The notes beneath the pieces are model-generated. The model made no database searches. It was given only the letters and a program-made list of their open reading frames with translations, and was not told the origin of the DNA. A DNA stretch of 64,000 nucleotides from Paracoccaceae bacterium (GTDB lineage: Bacteria; Pseudomonadota; Alphaproteobacteria; Rhodobacterales; Rhodobacteraceae): NCBI GenBank assembly GCA_021296235.1, contig JAGWAS010000005.1:1-64000 (forward strand), given 5' to 3'. Shown here one piece after another: positions 46,672-56,571 of the stretch. Positions within the stretch are counted from its first letter, which is position 1. Each line of letters opens with the position of its first letter. A program made the position numbers and the translations under genes.

Positions 46672-48453
46672 TCAAAGTGGCCAAAACAGGGGAACCAGAA
46701 GGCTGGTCAGGATCCCGATGCACAGGTTCAGCGGCAAGCCAACCTTGATGAAGTCGGCAAAGCTGTATCCGCCGGGCCCGTAAACGAGGGTATTGGTCTG
46801 ATAACCGATCGGCGTTGCAAAACTCGCCGAAGCTGCGACCATTACCGTGATGACCAGCGGGCGCGGGTCGACACCGAGTGCCGCAGCCACACCGATCGCA
46901 ATCGGGGTCATGACAACCGCGACCGCGTTGTTCGAGATTAGTTCCGTCAGGACCGAGGTCAGCATGTAGACGGCCCAAACCACCAGGACGGGATGCAGGC
47001 CAAGCAGGAGCGGCGCGACAAAATCGGCTATCAGGGCAACGGCTCCGGACGAGTTCATGGCCGCACCGACGGCCAGCATCGAGAAAATCAGTGCCATCAG
47101 TTTTCCGTCCACCGAAGACAGCGCTTCTTCGACATCAATGCAGCGGGTCAAGAGAACGACGGCAACAGCAATGATGGCAAGTGTCAGAATCGGTGCGACT
47201 CCCAAGGCAGCCAGAATCACCAGTGCACCGAGGGCAATGCATGCAACGGGTGCCTTGCTGCGCCGGTAGGAACGCGCCTCAGGCTCGGCGATTTCAGACA
47301 CGTCCTGTTCGGCGGCAAACCGGCGGATGTCGGAAGGAACTCCCTCAATCAACAGCGTATCGCCGATTGAAACTTCAAGATTGTTGATCTGCCCGATCGA
47401 AACGACTTCCCTTGGCCGGTGCACCGCAAGAACGTAAATCCCGTATCGGCCGGTCAGGTCCACGGAGCCGATCGTCTTGTGGACCATGCGGCATCTCGGC
47501 GAGATGAGAACCTCGACCGTGCACGATTCGCGCGAGGAAACCATGTCGGCGGTCAACATCCCTCCACTCTCCCGAAGGCCGAGCACTTCGGTTGCCGCCG
47601 TCCGCAGCATTACGCGATCACCCTCCTTCAGGCGCATGTCGGCGTGATCCTCTGCGAACCTCGTCCCATCGCGGACAATGTCGATGATGCGCGCCTTTTC
47701 GTTGGAAAACAGATCAACTTCCCGCGGATTGCGTCCGACAAGCGAACTGCCCTCCGGAATGACCATCTCCGTGAAATATCTCATGGATGAACGGTCCCGC
47801 AGCAATTCACCGAGTGTCTCCCGATCCGGCAGCAAAAACCGGCCGGCGACAACCAAATACACGGTTCCGAATGCCGCAAGGATGATTGCAAGGGGCGTGA
47901 TTTCGAAAAGGGTGAACGGCTCAAGACCGGCATCCCGGGCGACACCGTCGACAATCAGGTTGGTTGACGTGCCGATGAGGGTGCATACGCCGCCAAGTAT
48001 CGACATGTAGGAGAGCGGAATCAGGAGCTTGGAGGCGGAAACCCTGATTCGGCGGGCAAGATGCATGACAACCGGAATCAAAACCACCACGACCGGTGTG
48101 TTGTTGACGAATGCAGAGGCAAACACCACAAAAACCGCGATTCCGGCCAGCGCAAACAACCGATTGGTTTCGGCACGGCGGACGATCCACGATGAGAATT
48201 CGGAAAGGGCTCCGGTGCGCACCAGCGCACCCGATAGAACGAACATTGCAGCAATGGTCCAAGGTGCCGGGTTGGAGAAAACCGACAATGCTGTTTGGTA
48301 GGGCAGGGTTCCGGTTGCAAGAAGGATTGCCGCTCCGGTGATCGCCACAACCGCCGGCGGATGCGATTCGCTGACAAAAAGCGCAAACATCACGCCTATG
48401 ACGGTCAGAACCAGAATCGCCTGTCCGTGCGCAGACAACAGTGTCGCAATCAT
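46672..48453 (-). CDS. SLC13-family (DASS) permease with RCK_C domains
   Basis: 593 residues: an N-terminal half with about five to six helices, two soluble TrkA_C/RCK_C-type domains in the middle (about 205-375, e.g. MVIPEGSSLVGRNPREVDLF and GDRVMLRTAATEVLGL), then another set of helices. SIGVAAA/ASFATPIGYQTNTLVYGPGGY is the C-terminal signature with the NT motif. Such SLC13/citrate-transporter-like proteins move anions such as sulfate or dicarboxylates with Na+. Confidence 0.88.
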   Translation of the reverse strand: MIATLLSAHGQAILVLTVIGVMFALFVSESHPPAVVAITGAAILLATGTLPYQTALSVFSNPAPWTIAAMFVLSGALVRTGALSEFSSWIVRRAETNRLFALAGIAVFVVFASAFVNNTPVVVVLIPVVMHLARRIRVSASKLLIPLSYMSILGGVCTLIGTSTNLIVDGVARDAGLEPFTLFEITPLAIILAAFGTVYLVVAGRFLLPDRETLGELLRDRSSMRYFTEMVIPEGSSLVGRNPREVDLFSNEKARIIDIVRDGTRFAEDHADMRLKEGDRVMLRTAATEVLGLRESGGMLTADMVSSRESCTVEVLISPRCRMVHKTIGSVDLTGRYGIYVLAVHRPREVVSIGQINNLEVSIGDTLLIEGVPSDIRRFAAEQDVSEIAEPEARSYRRSKAPVACIALGALVILAALGVAPILTLAIIAVAVVLLTRCIDVEEALSSVDGKLMALIFSMLAVGAAMNSSGAVALIADFVAPLLLGLHPVLVVWAVYMLTSVLTELISNNAVAVVMTPIAIGVAAALGVDPRPLVITVMVAASASFATPIGYQTNTLVYGPGGYSFADFIKVGLPLNLCIGILTSLLVPLFWPL

Positions 48454-48575
48454 GCCTTCCGGTCCGCGGCCTTGCTGAAGTGGGAAGCTTCCTCGCCAAT
48501 CATCCTCATTGCTGCCTGCCTCTCCCGAGTCAGGCGCAAAGATAGCACATCACGGCAGTGTCTGAGAAGGATTCC

Positions 48576-49838
48576 TCATGGAACGTTGGCCTCCGGGATG
48601 CGCGAATCGAGGAAATCAAGAATGACGGGCAGTATCCGATTGCGCCAGGCTTTCCCCGAAAAGATCCCATAATGGCCGGCGTCCGGTTCGACATGCGATG
48701 CCTTCATGCTGTCGGGAATGCCGGTCAGCATGGGCAGCACCGCCGAACTCTGGCCCGGGGCCGAAATATCGTCGCGCCCGCCTTCAACCGTCATGACCGC
48801 GGTGGCCGAAATCAATCCAAGATCGATTGGGCGATTCTCAATCGAAAACCTGTTTTGCGCTATCTCACCATCCTTGAAGAGCCGCCAAACCGTCGAGGAG
48901 TAAAATTCCGCCGGCAAGTCCATGACCGCAAGATATTCATCGTAAAACCTGTTGTGGCGGTCATCATTGCATGCAAGGCCCTTGGAAATGCGGCCCATCT
49001 GGCGCGCATATGAGGACAGGTGAAGTTCTGCGTTCATCAAAATGAACGAGGCGAGTTGAATTGATCCCGGAAAAACCATTCGGCCCTCACCGGCGTGCCC
49101 TGCGCCGACGCGCTGAATGAGGAAGTGCTCAATTTGGCCCTGAGTGACCCTGTTGCCGAATTCCGTAACTTCCGTGGGCGCCGCATCTGGAATCACCGGA
49201 CCTCCAATCAGGGTCAGGGACAATGGTTGTGCCTCCGGCTCGGTCCGGGCAAGATCCGCAATTGCTGCCAAGGCAAGCGGCGCCGGCTGACACACGGCGA
49301 TCACATGCGTATCGCGACCAAGGACACGGATAAAGTCGGCGACGTATTTGGTAAAATCCTCAATGTCGAACTTGCCTTCAGCAACCGGCACGTCACGGGC
49401 ATTCTTCCATTCCGTTACGAAAACATCGCACTCGGGAAGCATCGCTGCCACGGTTTTTCGGAGAAGGGTCGGATGATGGCCGGACAAGGGAGCGACCAGA
49501 AGAACCCTTCGGGCAAGCGGGGCCCTTCCTTCGGTCCTGAAGGCCACCAAGTCGCAGAATGGTTTGCTGACAACCAGATCGCTGGAAACCGAATGTTCCA
49601 CACTGTTTGACCTGACGGACCGAATGCCCCACTCGGGTTTTGCGATCATTCTTGAGCAGGAGCGTTCCACAAGTTCACCGTAGGCGGCAAGCAGCGCCGG
49701 GCCGGCATTGGGGATGAGATTGAATGCCGGATTGGACCAGAAGCTCCTGGTCAGGGCACCAAAGTGCTGACCTGCGGCTCGGGCATGCCCGAACAACTCA
49801 TGGGTCGGCGTCTGGCTCAACTGTTGCATAACGGACAT
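48576..49838 (-). CDS. phaZ: Intracellular polyhydroxyalkanoate depolymerase
   Basis: 420 residues of the intracellular PHB depolymerase family (C-terminal PHB_depo_C domain). It has the alpha/beta-hydrolase blocks LVAPLSGHHPTLLRKTVAAM, VFVTEWKNARDVP, VIAVCQPAPLALAAI with the nucleophile Cys in VCQPA, and the late VEGGRDDISAPGQS and HYGIFSG holding Asp and His. It degrades stored PHA granules. It is divergent from phaC with 85 bases between starts. Confidence 0.93.
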   Translation of the reverse strand: MSVMQQLSQTPTHELFGHARAAGQHFGALTRSFWSNPAFNLIPNAGPALLAAYGELVERSCSRMIAKPEWGIRSVRSNSVEHSVSSDLVVSKPFCDLVAFRTEGRAPLARRVLLVAPLSGHHPTLLRKTVAAMLPECDVFVTEWKNARDVPVAEGKFDIEDFTKYVADFIRVLGRDTHVIAVCQPAPLALAAIADLARTEPEAQPLSLTLIGGPVIPDAAPTEVTEFGNRVTQGQIEHFLIQRVGAGHAGEGRMVFPGSIQLASFILMNAELHLSSYARQMGRISKGLACNDDRHNRFYDEYLAVMDLPAEFYSSTVWRLFKDGEIAQNRFSIENRPIDLGLISATAVMTVEGGRDDISAPGQSSAVLPMLTGIPDSMKASHVEPDAGHYGIFSGKAWRNRILPVILDFLDSRIPEANVP

Positions 49839-49923
49839 GACTTCCTATCTGTGAAACAAGCGACAAACGCCGAGGCTTCTAGTGCTTGGCAATCAAATAT
49901 GCCACACGGAATTGGATTGAATC

Positions 49924-51720
49924 ATGCAAAGTTCCAACGAGCACACCGGAGATGCCGGTGATAAACTCAAGCAGAACCTCGAAAAGCTTGAGGATCTAAA
50001 CCGGCGATTCCTTGCAGCGCTTTCGAAAGGCAAGCCCGCGGATCCAAGGATGCAGGGTCCCGGCGAAGAGTTCTATGCCAAGGCCGCAACAGCCGGCGTG
50101 CATGATGCCATCAATAATCCGGCCAAGCTCCTCGAACGGCAGGTTGGCTATTGGGGCAAGTCGCTCCAACTTTGGATGGATGCGCAGGGTGCTACCGGGG
50201 AGAGCACCGGTGGGCAATCGCAACAGGCCGGAAAACGCGATCGGAGGTTCCGGAACGAGCTTTGGGACACGCACCCCTATTTCCGATTGCTCAAGGAGCA
50301 GTATCTGCTCAATTCCGAGGCGTTCTCGTCAGCCGTTCGGGAAGTTGAGGGCCTTGACGCCAAGGATAAGTCTCGCCTTGAATTTTTTGCCCGACAGTTC
50401 ATTGACATGATGAGTCCGTCGAATTTTCTTGGTTCCAACCCGGAGGCGCTGACAAGGGCGGTGGACACCGAGGGAGAATCGCTGGTTCGGGGACTCGAAA
50501 ACCTGGTCGCCGACCTTGAGCGCAATGACGGTGAGCTCTCGATAACGTTGTCGGACCCTGAAGCATTCAAGGTGGGCGGCAATCTGGCTACCACCGAAGG
50601 ATCGGTGGTGTTTCGCAACCGGCTCTTTGAACTTATCCAATACGGGCCGCGGACAGAGGAAGTCAGGAGAATCCCACTGCTGATCATTCCACCCTGGATC
50701 AACAAATACTACATCCTCGACCTTAAGCCCGAGAACAGTTTCATCCGCTGGGCGGTCGAGCAGGGATTGACCGTATTTGTGGTCAGCTGGATCAATCCCG
50801 GGCCCGAACTGCACGATGTTGGCATGGAAGCCTATGCCGAAGAAGGATGCATGGCCGCAATTCGGGAGGTCTTGGCGATTACGGGCGAGGAACAGGTCAA
50901 TGCCGTTGGCTACTGCATTGGCGGAACCCTGTTGGCACTCGTGCTCGCATACATGGCCAAGACAGGCGACAAGTCGGTTCGGTCGGCAACCTTCCTCACG
51001 ACGCTGACGGATTTCGAGGACATTGGCGAACTTTCGGTGTTCGTGCAGGATGATTTTCTGAACGCCATTGAGCAGGAGGTTGAAGCCAAGGGATATTTGC
51101 CGTCGATACACATGTCCCGAACCTTCTCGTACATGCGGGCGAATGATCTTGTCTACGGGCCTGCAATACGTTCATACATGATGGGTGAACCTCCTCCGGC
51201 GTTTGACCTTCTTTACTGGAACGGCGATTCAACCAACCTGCCGGCACAAATGTCTGTCGAGTATTTGCGCGGTCTGTGCCTGAACAACCAATTCTCAAAG
51301 GGCGGGTTCAGGTTGCTGGGTGAAACGGTGTCACTCGCCGATGTACGTCATCCGCTGATGGCTGTGGCATGTGAGGCAGATCACATTGCCGTTTGGCGCA
51401 GTTCGTTCGTCGGCATTCAACGAATGCGGAGCCGCAGCAAGACCTTCGTGCTGTCGCAGTCGGGGCACATTGCCGGGATCATCAATCCGGCTGAGGGCGG
51501 CAAATACGGCCACTATACCAATTCAGGCAATGCAGCGACACCGGATGAATGGCTTTCGCAGGCCGACCTGACAGAGGGTTCCTGGTGGCCGCGTTGGGGT
51601 GATTGGGTGGTTCGCCGGTCGGGAGGTTGGATACCTGCGAGGGTCGCGGGCGGGCCGTTGAATCCGGTGCTGTGTCCAGCTCCCGGCAAATACGTCAAAG
51701 GCTCCGAAGTGGCAGGGTAG
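49924..51720 (+). CDS. phaC: Class I polyhydroxyalkanoate synthase
   Basis: 598 residues, the normal class I size. The catalytic triad is visible: C331 in the lipase-like box GYCIGG, D486 in ACEADHIAVW and H515 in SGHIAGI. It polymerises hydroxyacyl-CoA into granules. It starts 85 bases from phaZ. The phasin gene phaP that often follows is absent, and phaR lies 9 kb downstream. Confidence 0.96.
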   Translation: MQSSNEHTGDAGDKLKQNLEKLEDLNRRFLAALSKGKPADPRMQGPGEEFYAKAATAGVHDAINNPAKLLERQVGYWGKSLQLWMDAQGATGESTGGQSQQAGKRDRRFRNELWDTHPYFRLLKEQYLLNSEAFSSAVREVEGLDAKDKSRLEFFARQFIDMMSPSNFLGSNPEALTRAVDTEGESLVRGLENLVADLERNDGELSITLSDPEAFKVGGNLATTEGSVVFRNRLFELIQYGPRTEEVRRIPLLIIPPWINKYYILDLKPENSFIRWAVEQGLTVFVVSWINPGPELHDVGMEAYAEEGCMAAIREVLAITGEEQVNAVGYCIGGTLLALVLAYMAKTGDKSVRSATFLTTLTDFEDIGELSVFVQDDFLNAIEQEVEAKGYLPSIHMSRTFSYMRANDLVYGPAIRSYMMGEPPPAFDLLYWNGDSTNLPAQMSVEYLRGLCLNNQFSKGGFRLLGETVSLADVRHPLMAVACEADHIAVWRSSFVGIQRMRSRSKTFVLSQSGHIAGIINPAEGGKYGHYTNSGNAATPDEWLSQADLTEGSWWPRWGDWVVRRSGGWIPARVAGGPLNPVLCPAPGKYVKGSEVAG

Positions 51721-51805
51721 TGCTGAACCGCACCCGCCCCGGGGAACGGGGCAGGAAATGCCCGCAGTCCGGAAGGAAAGTGTGGTTGCGGCGGCGGAAC
51801 GCGGA

Positions 51806-53689
51806 CTATTTGATGCCAAACTGTGCCGCCTTATCTCCGTCGTACCACCAGAGTGTCATCTCGCCGAGCGTATACGGGGCTTGGTTCTCGGGTCGGGAAA
51901 ATTTGTTGCGGTAGGCCACCCGGTGGGTTCCGCCATACCATTGCGGCACCCAGATGTGCATTGCCCGCAGAACTCGGTCGAGCGCCTTCACCGCAACCGT
52001 CAAATTTTTTCGCGTTGACGCCTGTTCGATGGCTGCAATCAATGCATCGACTCCAGGGTTATCCACCCCGGACATGTTGTCGCTGCCTTGCGCATTCGCC
52101 GCGTCGGACCCAAATGCCGCTCGGATGTCTGCACCGGGGGTCAACCCAAAAGAGTAGCGACGCGTGGTCAAATCGAAGTCGAACCGATCCTCCAGTTGCT
52201 GTGCCTGGGCCGAATCGACTCTTCGAAGGCTTGCTTCTATTCCGAGATTGGCCAGGTTTTCGACGTAGGGGTTTATGATCCTGTCGAATCCAGGCGAGTC
52301 GGACAGGATCTCGAATGTTAACATGTCGCCGTCAGCGTTCCGGCGAACTCCTTCAACCAGAAGCCATCCGGCATCGTCCAGAAGGCTCCCGGCGGTGCGC
52401 AGCACATTCCTGTCGGCAAGCCTGTCAGGGTTGGATTTAAGGGGGCTGAAAGCCGGTTCGAGGAACACGGACTCGGGAATGTCCCCCCGCAACGGCTCCA
52501 GCAATGCCAACTCTTCCGGTGAGGGCTTGCCCTCTGCCTGGAGCACGGAATTTTCCCAGAAGCTGTCTGTTCGACCGTAGGCGTCATAAAACAGGGTCTT
52601 ATTCGACCATTCAAAGTTGAACGCCATGGAAACAGCCATTCGCACCCTCGGATCACGGAAAATCTCCCTTCTGAGATTCAACCAGAAACCCTGAGCACCC
52701 GACGGTCTTCCGTCCGGAATCTCCTCAACAACGATCTTGCCTTCAGCAACTTCGGGAAAATCATAGCCGGTTGCCCAAATCTTCGAGTAATATTCCTCCC
52801 GAAAGTCGTAAGCGCCGCCCTTGAAGCCCTCGAAGGCGGAAGTGTAGTCGGCATAGTAGTCGATGATGATGCGGTCGAAGTTGTTTCTGCCGGCATTGTA
52901 CGGAAGGTGGTTGCCCCAGTAATCCTTGTTTTTTCGGTAAACCACCTGCTGTCCGGGATTGACCGACTCAACCACATAGGGGCCGGATGCGAGCATGGGC
53001 TCAATCGAACTCTCGTCGAATTCGCGAGTTTCGAAATGCGATCTTGCAAAAACAGGCATTGCAGCTGCCTCAAGCGGCAGCGAACGCGTCGCCGCTTCAT
53101 CCCTGAAGGTGAACTTCACCCGCGTCTCGTCAAGTGCTTCGACCTTTTCAATGCCCGCATAGGTGATGCGGTATTGCGGACTGCCCTTTGTTGACAGCAT
53201 TTCGAACGAAAAGACGACATCATCGGCGGTAACCGGTGAGCCGTCATGGAACTTTGCTTCGGGACGGATCTTGAATTCTGCCCATTGTCTGCCGGGTTCG
53301 GGGTAGGTGATGCTCTCCGCCAGGAGTCCATAATATGAATCCGCTTCATCATGGGACGGGGCCATGAGCGACTCAAACAGGATGTCAGAATAGAACTCCG
53401 GCTCTCCCTTGACTATGAAGCGGTTGAAACTGTTGAACGTTCCGAACCCCCAAGTCGACAATTCCCCGCCTTTCGGGGCCTTGGGGTTCACAAAATCGAA
53501 ATGCATGTAGTCCGGAGGATATTTCAGGTCCCCGAAAGTTGAAATTCCGTGGGAGGTTACAACCGTGTCCACAGAATCCTCGCTTGCGGAAGCGACCGGT
53601 CCCAGCAGCGTTGCGGCAAACGCCAGGATCGCCAATGTCCTGCCGTCCGTTCGTTGACCCTTTAGTCTTGCCGCCGTGCGAAGCGCCAT
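51806..53689 (-). CDS. YejA-type oligopeptide ABC transporter binding protein
   Basis: About 627 residues with a signal peptide (cleavage near ASA at about residue 36) and the SBP_bac_5 fold. YejA-like markers are HGISTFGDLKYPPDYMHFDF, NPKAPKGGELSTWGFGTFNSFN and YDGLLAESIT-like YYGLLAESITYPEPG. The family brings in peptides such as microcin C. No yejB/E/F permease or ATPase genes are next to it: its downstream neighbour is the convergent phaC and upstream lies a 460-base gap. Confidence 0.92.
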   Translation of the reverse strand: MALRTAARLKGQRTDGRTLAILAFAATLLGPVASASEDSVDTVVTSHGISTFGDLKYPPDYMHFDFVNPKAPKGGELSTWGFGTFNSFNRFIVKGEPEFYSDILFESLMAPSHDEADSYYGLLAESITYPEPGRQWAEFKIRPEAKFHDGSPVTADDVVFSFEMLSTKGSPQYRITYAGIEKVEALDETRVKFTFRDEAATRSLPLEAAAMPVFARSHFETREFDESSIEPMLASGPYVVESVNPGQQVVYRKNKDYWGNHLPYNAGRNNFDRIIIDYYADYTSAFEGFKGGAYDFREEYYSKIWATGYDFPEVAEGKIVVEEIPDGRPSGAQGFWLNLRREIFRDPRVRMAVSMAFNFEWSNKTLFYDAYGRTDSFWENSVLQAEGKPSPEELALLEPLRGDIPESVFLEPAFSPLKSNPDRLADRNVLRTAGSLLDDAGWLLVEGVRRNADGDMLTFEILSDSPGFDRIINPYVENLANLGIEASLRRVDSAQAQQLEDRFDFDLTTRRYSFGLTPGADIRAAFGSDAANAQGSDNMSGVDNPGVDALIAAIEQASTRKNLTVAVKALDRVLRAMHIWVPQWYGGTHRVAYRNKFSRPENQAPYTLGEMTLWWYDGDKAAQFGIK

Positions 53690-54150
53690 GTCCTGCATCC
53701 GAAAACTCCTCTCTTCTTTCCGCCTCCGCCAGAAAAGCCAGCCGTATGGACCGGCTCAATTGATGGGCTGGTGGACCATCACAATGGGGCGGCACCCTGT
53801 GCGCCCAACGGTTCCGTTTTCTTATGCCATGTCTCAGGTTTCGAACAGGGCACACCGATGCATCTCAACATATCCGCCTGCATCCGGCTTTGATATTGAT
53901 CAATGCACAGCGATGCGGCAAGTGAATTCCAACATCGGTAACGCGATCTTGTTACGGCCGCACGTGCTGGGAAGGCGAACCACAACATTGTCCGGCCTTG
54001 AGGTTCCAAGGGCTCCGGATCGCCGGTCACCCGCGCAGTGCACATCTTGATTGGGTTCGAATTGGCTGAAGTGCCCAGCCGGCTGAATGCATGAACAGCA
54101 CTTGGTGAACAGCACTTAATTCCGAGGCATGTCCTTGGTAGTGTTTGCCA
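53690..54150 (+). other. Gap without a recognisable gene
   Basis: About 460 bases between the divergent YejA-type gene and vsr. It contains a short direct repeat (GAACAGCACTT twice, near 54090-54117) and only broken frames. The promoters of both neighbours must lie here; no strong -35/-10 pair stands out. Confidence 0.4.
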
Positions 54151-54570
54151 ATGGCGGACAGGATCACCCAAGAGCAAAGAAGCAGGATCATGTCGAGGAT
54201 TCGTGCCAAAGGCACGAAACCCGAAATGGCCGTTCGCAGAATGGTTCATGCAATGGGCTACCGCTACCGGTTGCATAGAAAGGATCTGCCCGGAACGCCT
54301 GACATGGTTTTTGCGGGACGGCGGAAGGTCATATTTGTGCATGGCTGCTTTTGGCACCAGCATGACGACCCGGGCTGCCGCAATGCAACACTGCCAAGTT
54401 CCAATCGGGACTTCTGGCATCCCAAGCTGAAAGGCAATGCTCTTCGAGACCAGAAAAATCGGGTGAAGCTGGAGGAAATGGGTTGGAAGATTCTGGTCAT
54501 CTGGGAATGTGAACTGAATCGCGGAGAGCTTGTTGCAGAGCGCATACAGGAGTTCCTGGAATTCCGATGA
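54151..54570 (+). CDS. vsr: Very short patch repair endonuclease (Vsr)
   Basis: 139 residues from ATG 54151. The fold's signature is complete: IMSRIRAKGTKPEMAVR, GTPDMVFAGRRKVIFVHGCF with the catalytic Asp in PDMVF, the zinc-related GCFWHQHDDPGC, and FWHPKLKGNALRDQ. Vsr nicks T:G mismatches arising from deamination of 5-methylcytosine and normally sits beside a C5-cytosine methyltransferase. None is present in the window, so it is an orphan, probably acquired horizontally. Confidence 0.95.
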   Translation: MADRITQEQRSRIMSRIRAKGTKPEMAVRRMVHAMGYRYRLHRKDLPGTPDMVFAGRRKVIFVHGCFWHQHDDPGCRNATLPSSNRDFWHPKLKGNALRDQKNRVKLEEMGWKILVIWECELNRGELVAERIQEFLEFR

Positions 54571-54761
54571 ACTGGCTGGAGCGGCCGCAGTTCGCAAGTG
54601 AGCACCCGCCTGAGCTTCATTCCGGGTCGTTGACGCGCGGCAACGGCACCTATATCCCACTGACTTTGATAAACACGGCAGGTTGACGCATTGGGAAGTT
54701 CGCTGCGTCTGAGGAGATCAGTTGGCTGCCGCTGGTGAATCTGGATCCCAAGGAGTTTCCG

Positions 54762-56492
54762 TTGAGCATGAAACCGGATCAATTGAGGAGTGCGCGCTGG
54801 TTTCTTCCGGACGATCTCCGTTCGATGGGGCACAGATCCCGTGCAATGCAAATGGGACTTGCGGATGAGGACTGGCATGGCAAACCTGTCATCGCAGTGA
54901 TCAACACCTGGTCAGATCTTTCGCCTTGCCATCATCATCTTCGGGACCGTGCCGAATGGGTCAAGCGCGGTGTCCTTCAGGCCGGCGGCATGCCGGTCGA
55001 ACTGCCGGTTCCCTCATTTTCCGAACAGCTTCTGAAGCCAACTTCGATGTTGTACCGGAACATGGGCGCAATGGAGGTCGAGGAGACGCTGCGTTCCCAT
55101 CCCGTTGACGGGGCGGTGCTGTTGGGCGGCTGCGACAAATCAACTCCTGCATTGATCATGGGTGCCATTTCCATGGGGATTCCCTTCCTGTTCATGCCGG
55201 CAGGGGCGATGCTGCGGGGCCACTATGCCGGACGAACGCTCGGTTCGGGCACAGATGTCTGGAAATCTTGGGACGACAGGCGGGCAGGCAAAATCGGCAA
55301 GGAAGAGTGGGATGGTGTGCAGGGCGGAATCGCTCGCTCCTACGGAACCTGCATGACGATGGGAACGGCTTCGACGATGATGTCCATCGCTGAGGCGTTG
55401 GGTCTGACGCTTCCGGGAGCATCCTCAATTCCGGCACCGGATTCGGCACACAAGCGCATGGCTGCTGCCTGTGGACGTCGTGCCGTGGAGTTGGTTTGGG
55501 AGGAATTGACGCCCGACAAAGTCATAACGAAGGCGTCAGTGCACAATGCGACCGTGGTCGCCATGGCAACAGGATGTTCCACCAATGCCATCATTCACCT
55601 GACAGCAATGGCTCGCCGAGCCGGTGTGGAATGGGGTTTGGACGATTTCGACCGGATTGCACGCGACACGCCGGTCATCGCCAATCTTCGGCCGTCGGGC
55701 AGCGAGTATCTCATGGAGGATTTCTTTCTTGCCGGTGGGCTAAGGGCGTTGATGAAGGAGTTGTCGGGGAAATTGGATCTCAGTGCGCTCACCGTAACCG
55801 GCAAATCCCTCGGTGAGGGGCTGAAGGGGGCCTCCAACTTCAACCGGGATGTGATCCGACCGCTGTCAAATCCTGTATACGGCAAAGGATCGCTCGCCGT
55901 GCTGAGGGGAAACTTGGCACCTGATGGTGCCGTCATGAAACCGGCGGCGTGCGACCCGAGATTCCGCATCCACGCCGGTCCTGCGATTGTTGCGGACAGC
56001 TATCCCGAATTGAAGCGAATCATCGACGATCCGGATTATCCAATGACCCCGGATCACGTGCTGGTTCTTCGCAATGCGGGACCGCAGGGCGGACCTGGCA
56101 TGCCGGAGTGGGGTATGATCCCGATGCCGAGCGCACTCCTCAAGAAGGGGCACCGCGACATGGTTCGGTTGTCGGATGCAAGAATGAGCGGAACCTCATA
56201 CGGCGCCTGCATCCTGCATGTCGCCCCGGAGGCGCATGTCGGTGGACCGCTTGCACTCATCAGAACCGGCGACATCATTGAATTGGACGTAGTGAAACAA
56301 TCGCTGAATGTCAGGGTTTCGGATTCTGAATTGAACGAGCGCCGCTCAGCCTGGGTGCCGCCGCCGCCCCGCTATGAACGGGGATATGGATGGATGTTCC
56401 AAAGGCATATCGAACAGGCCGACAAGGGGTGCGACTTTGATTTCCTGAAGACTGAGTTCGGCGCCCCTGTGCCCGAACCGGCCATCTATTGA
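54762..56492 (+). CDS. IlvD/Edd-family sugar-acid dehydratase (L-arabonate/D-xylonate type)
   Basis: About 576 residues. The [2Fe-2S] ligands C56 (DLSPCHHH), C124 (LLGGCDKSTPA) and C197 (SYGTCMTMGTA) keep the 68- and 73-residue spacing of pentonate dehydratases such as L-arabinonate dehydratase. TTG 54762 sits six bases after AAGGAG; ATG 54768 is the alternative. It removes water from an aldonic acid to give a 2-keto-3-deoxy acid. It opens an operon with an RraA-like aldolase, an aldehyde dehydrogenase and an aldo/keto reductase, which argues against a branched-chain amino acid role. Confidence 0.92.
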   Translation: MSMKPDQLRSARWFLPDDLRSMGHRSRAMQMGLADEDWHGKPVIAVINTWSDLSPCHHHLRDRAEWVKRGVLQAGGMPVELPVPSFSEQLLKPTSMLYRNMGAMEVEETLRSHPVDGAVLLGGCDKSTPALIMGAISMGIPFLFMPAGAMLRGHYAGRTLGSGTDVWKSWDDRRAGKIGKEEWDGVQGGIARSYGTCMTMGTASTMMSIAEALGLTLPGASSIPAPDSAHKRMAAACGRRAVELVWEELTPDKVITKASVHNATVVAMATGCSTNAIIHLTAMARRAGVEWGLDDFDRIARDTPVIANLRPSGSEYLMEDFFLAGGLRALMKELSGKLDLSALTVTGKSLGEGLKGASNFNRDVIRPLSNPVYGKGSLAVLRGNLAPDGAVMKPAACDPRFRIHAGPAIVADSYPELKRIIDDPDYPMTPDHVLVLRNAGPQGGPGMPEWGMIPMPSALLKKGHRDMVRLSDARMSGTSYGACILHVAPEAHVGGPLALIRTGDIIELDVVKQSLNVRVSDSELNERRSAWVPPPPRYERGYGWMFQRHIEQADKGCDFDFLKTEFGAPVPEPAIY

Positions 56493-56571
56493 TGCCATTC
56501 CGTACGTTGCCGATCCGAAAATGCATGTCAAGACTGGGCTGTTGTGGAATGACGGCGATTGAGAAACGCAA

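Noticed and set aside
51736-51752. GCCCCG...CGGGGC hairpin after phaC
   Set aside because: The stem is only six base pairs with no T-run; too weak to call a terminator.
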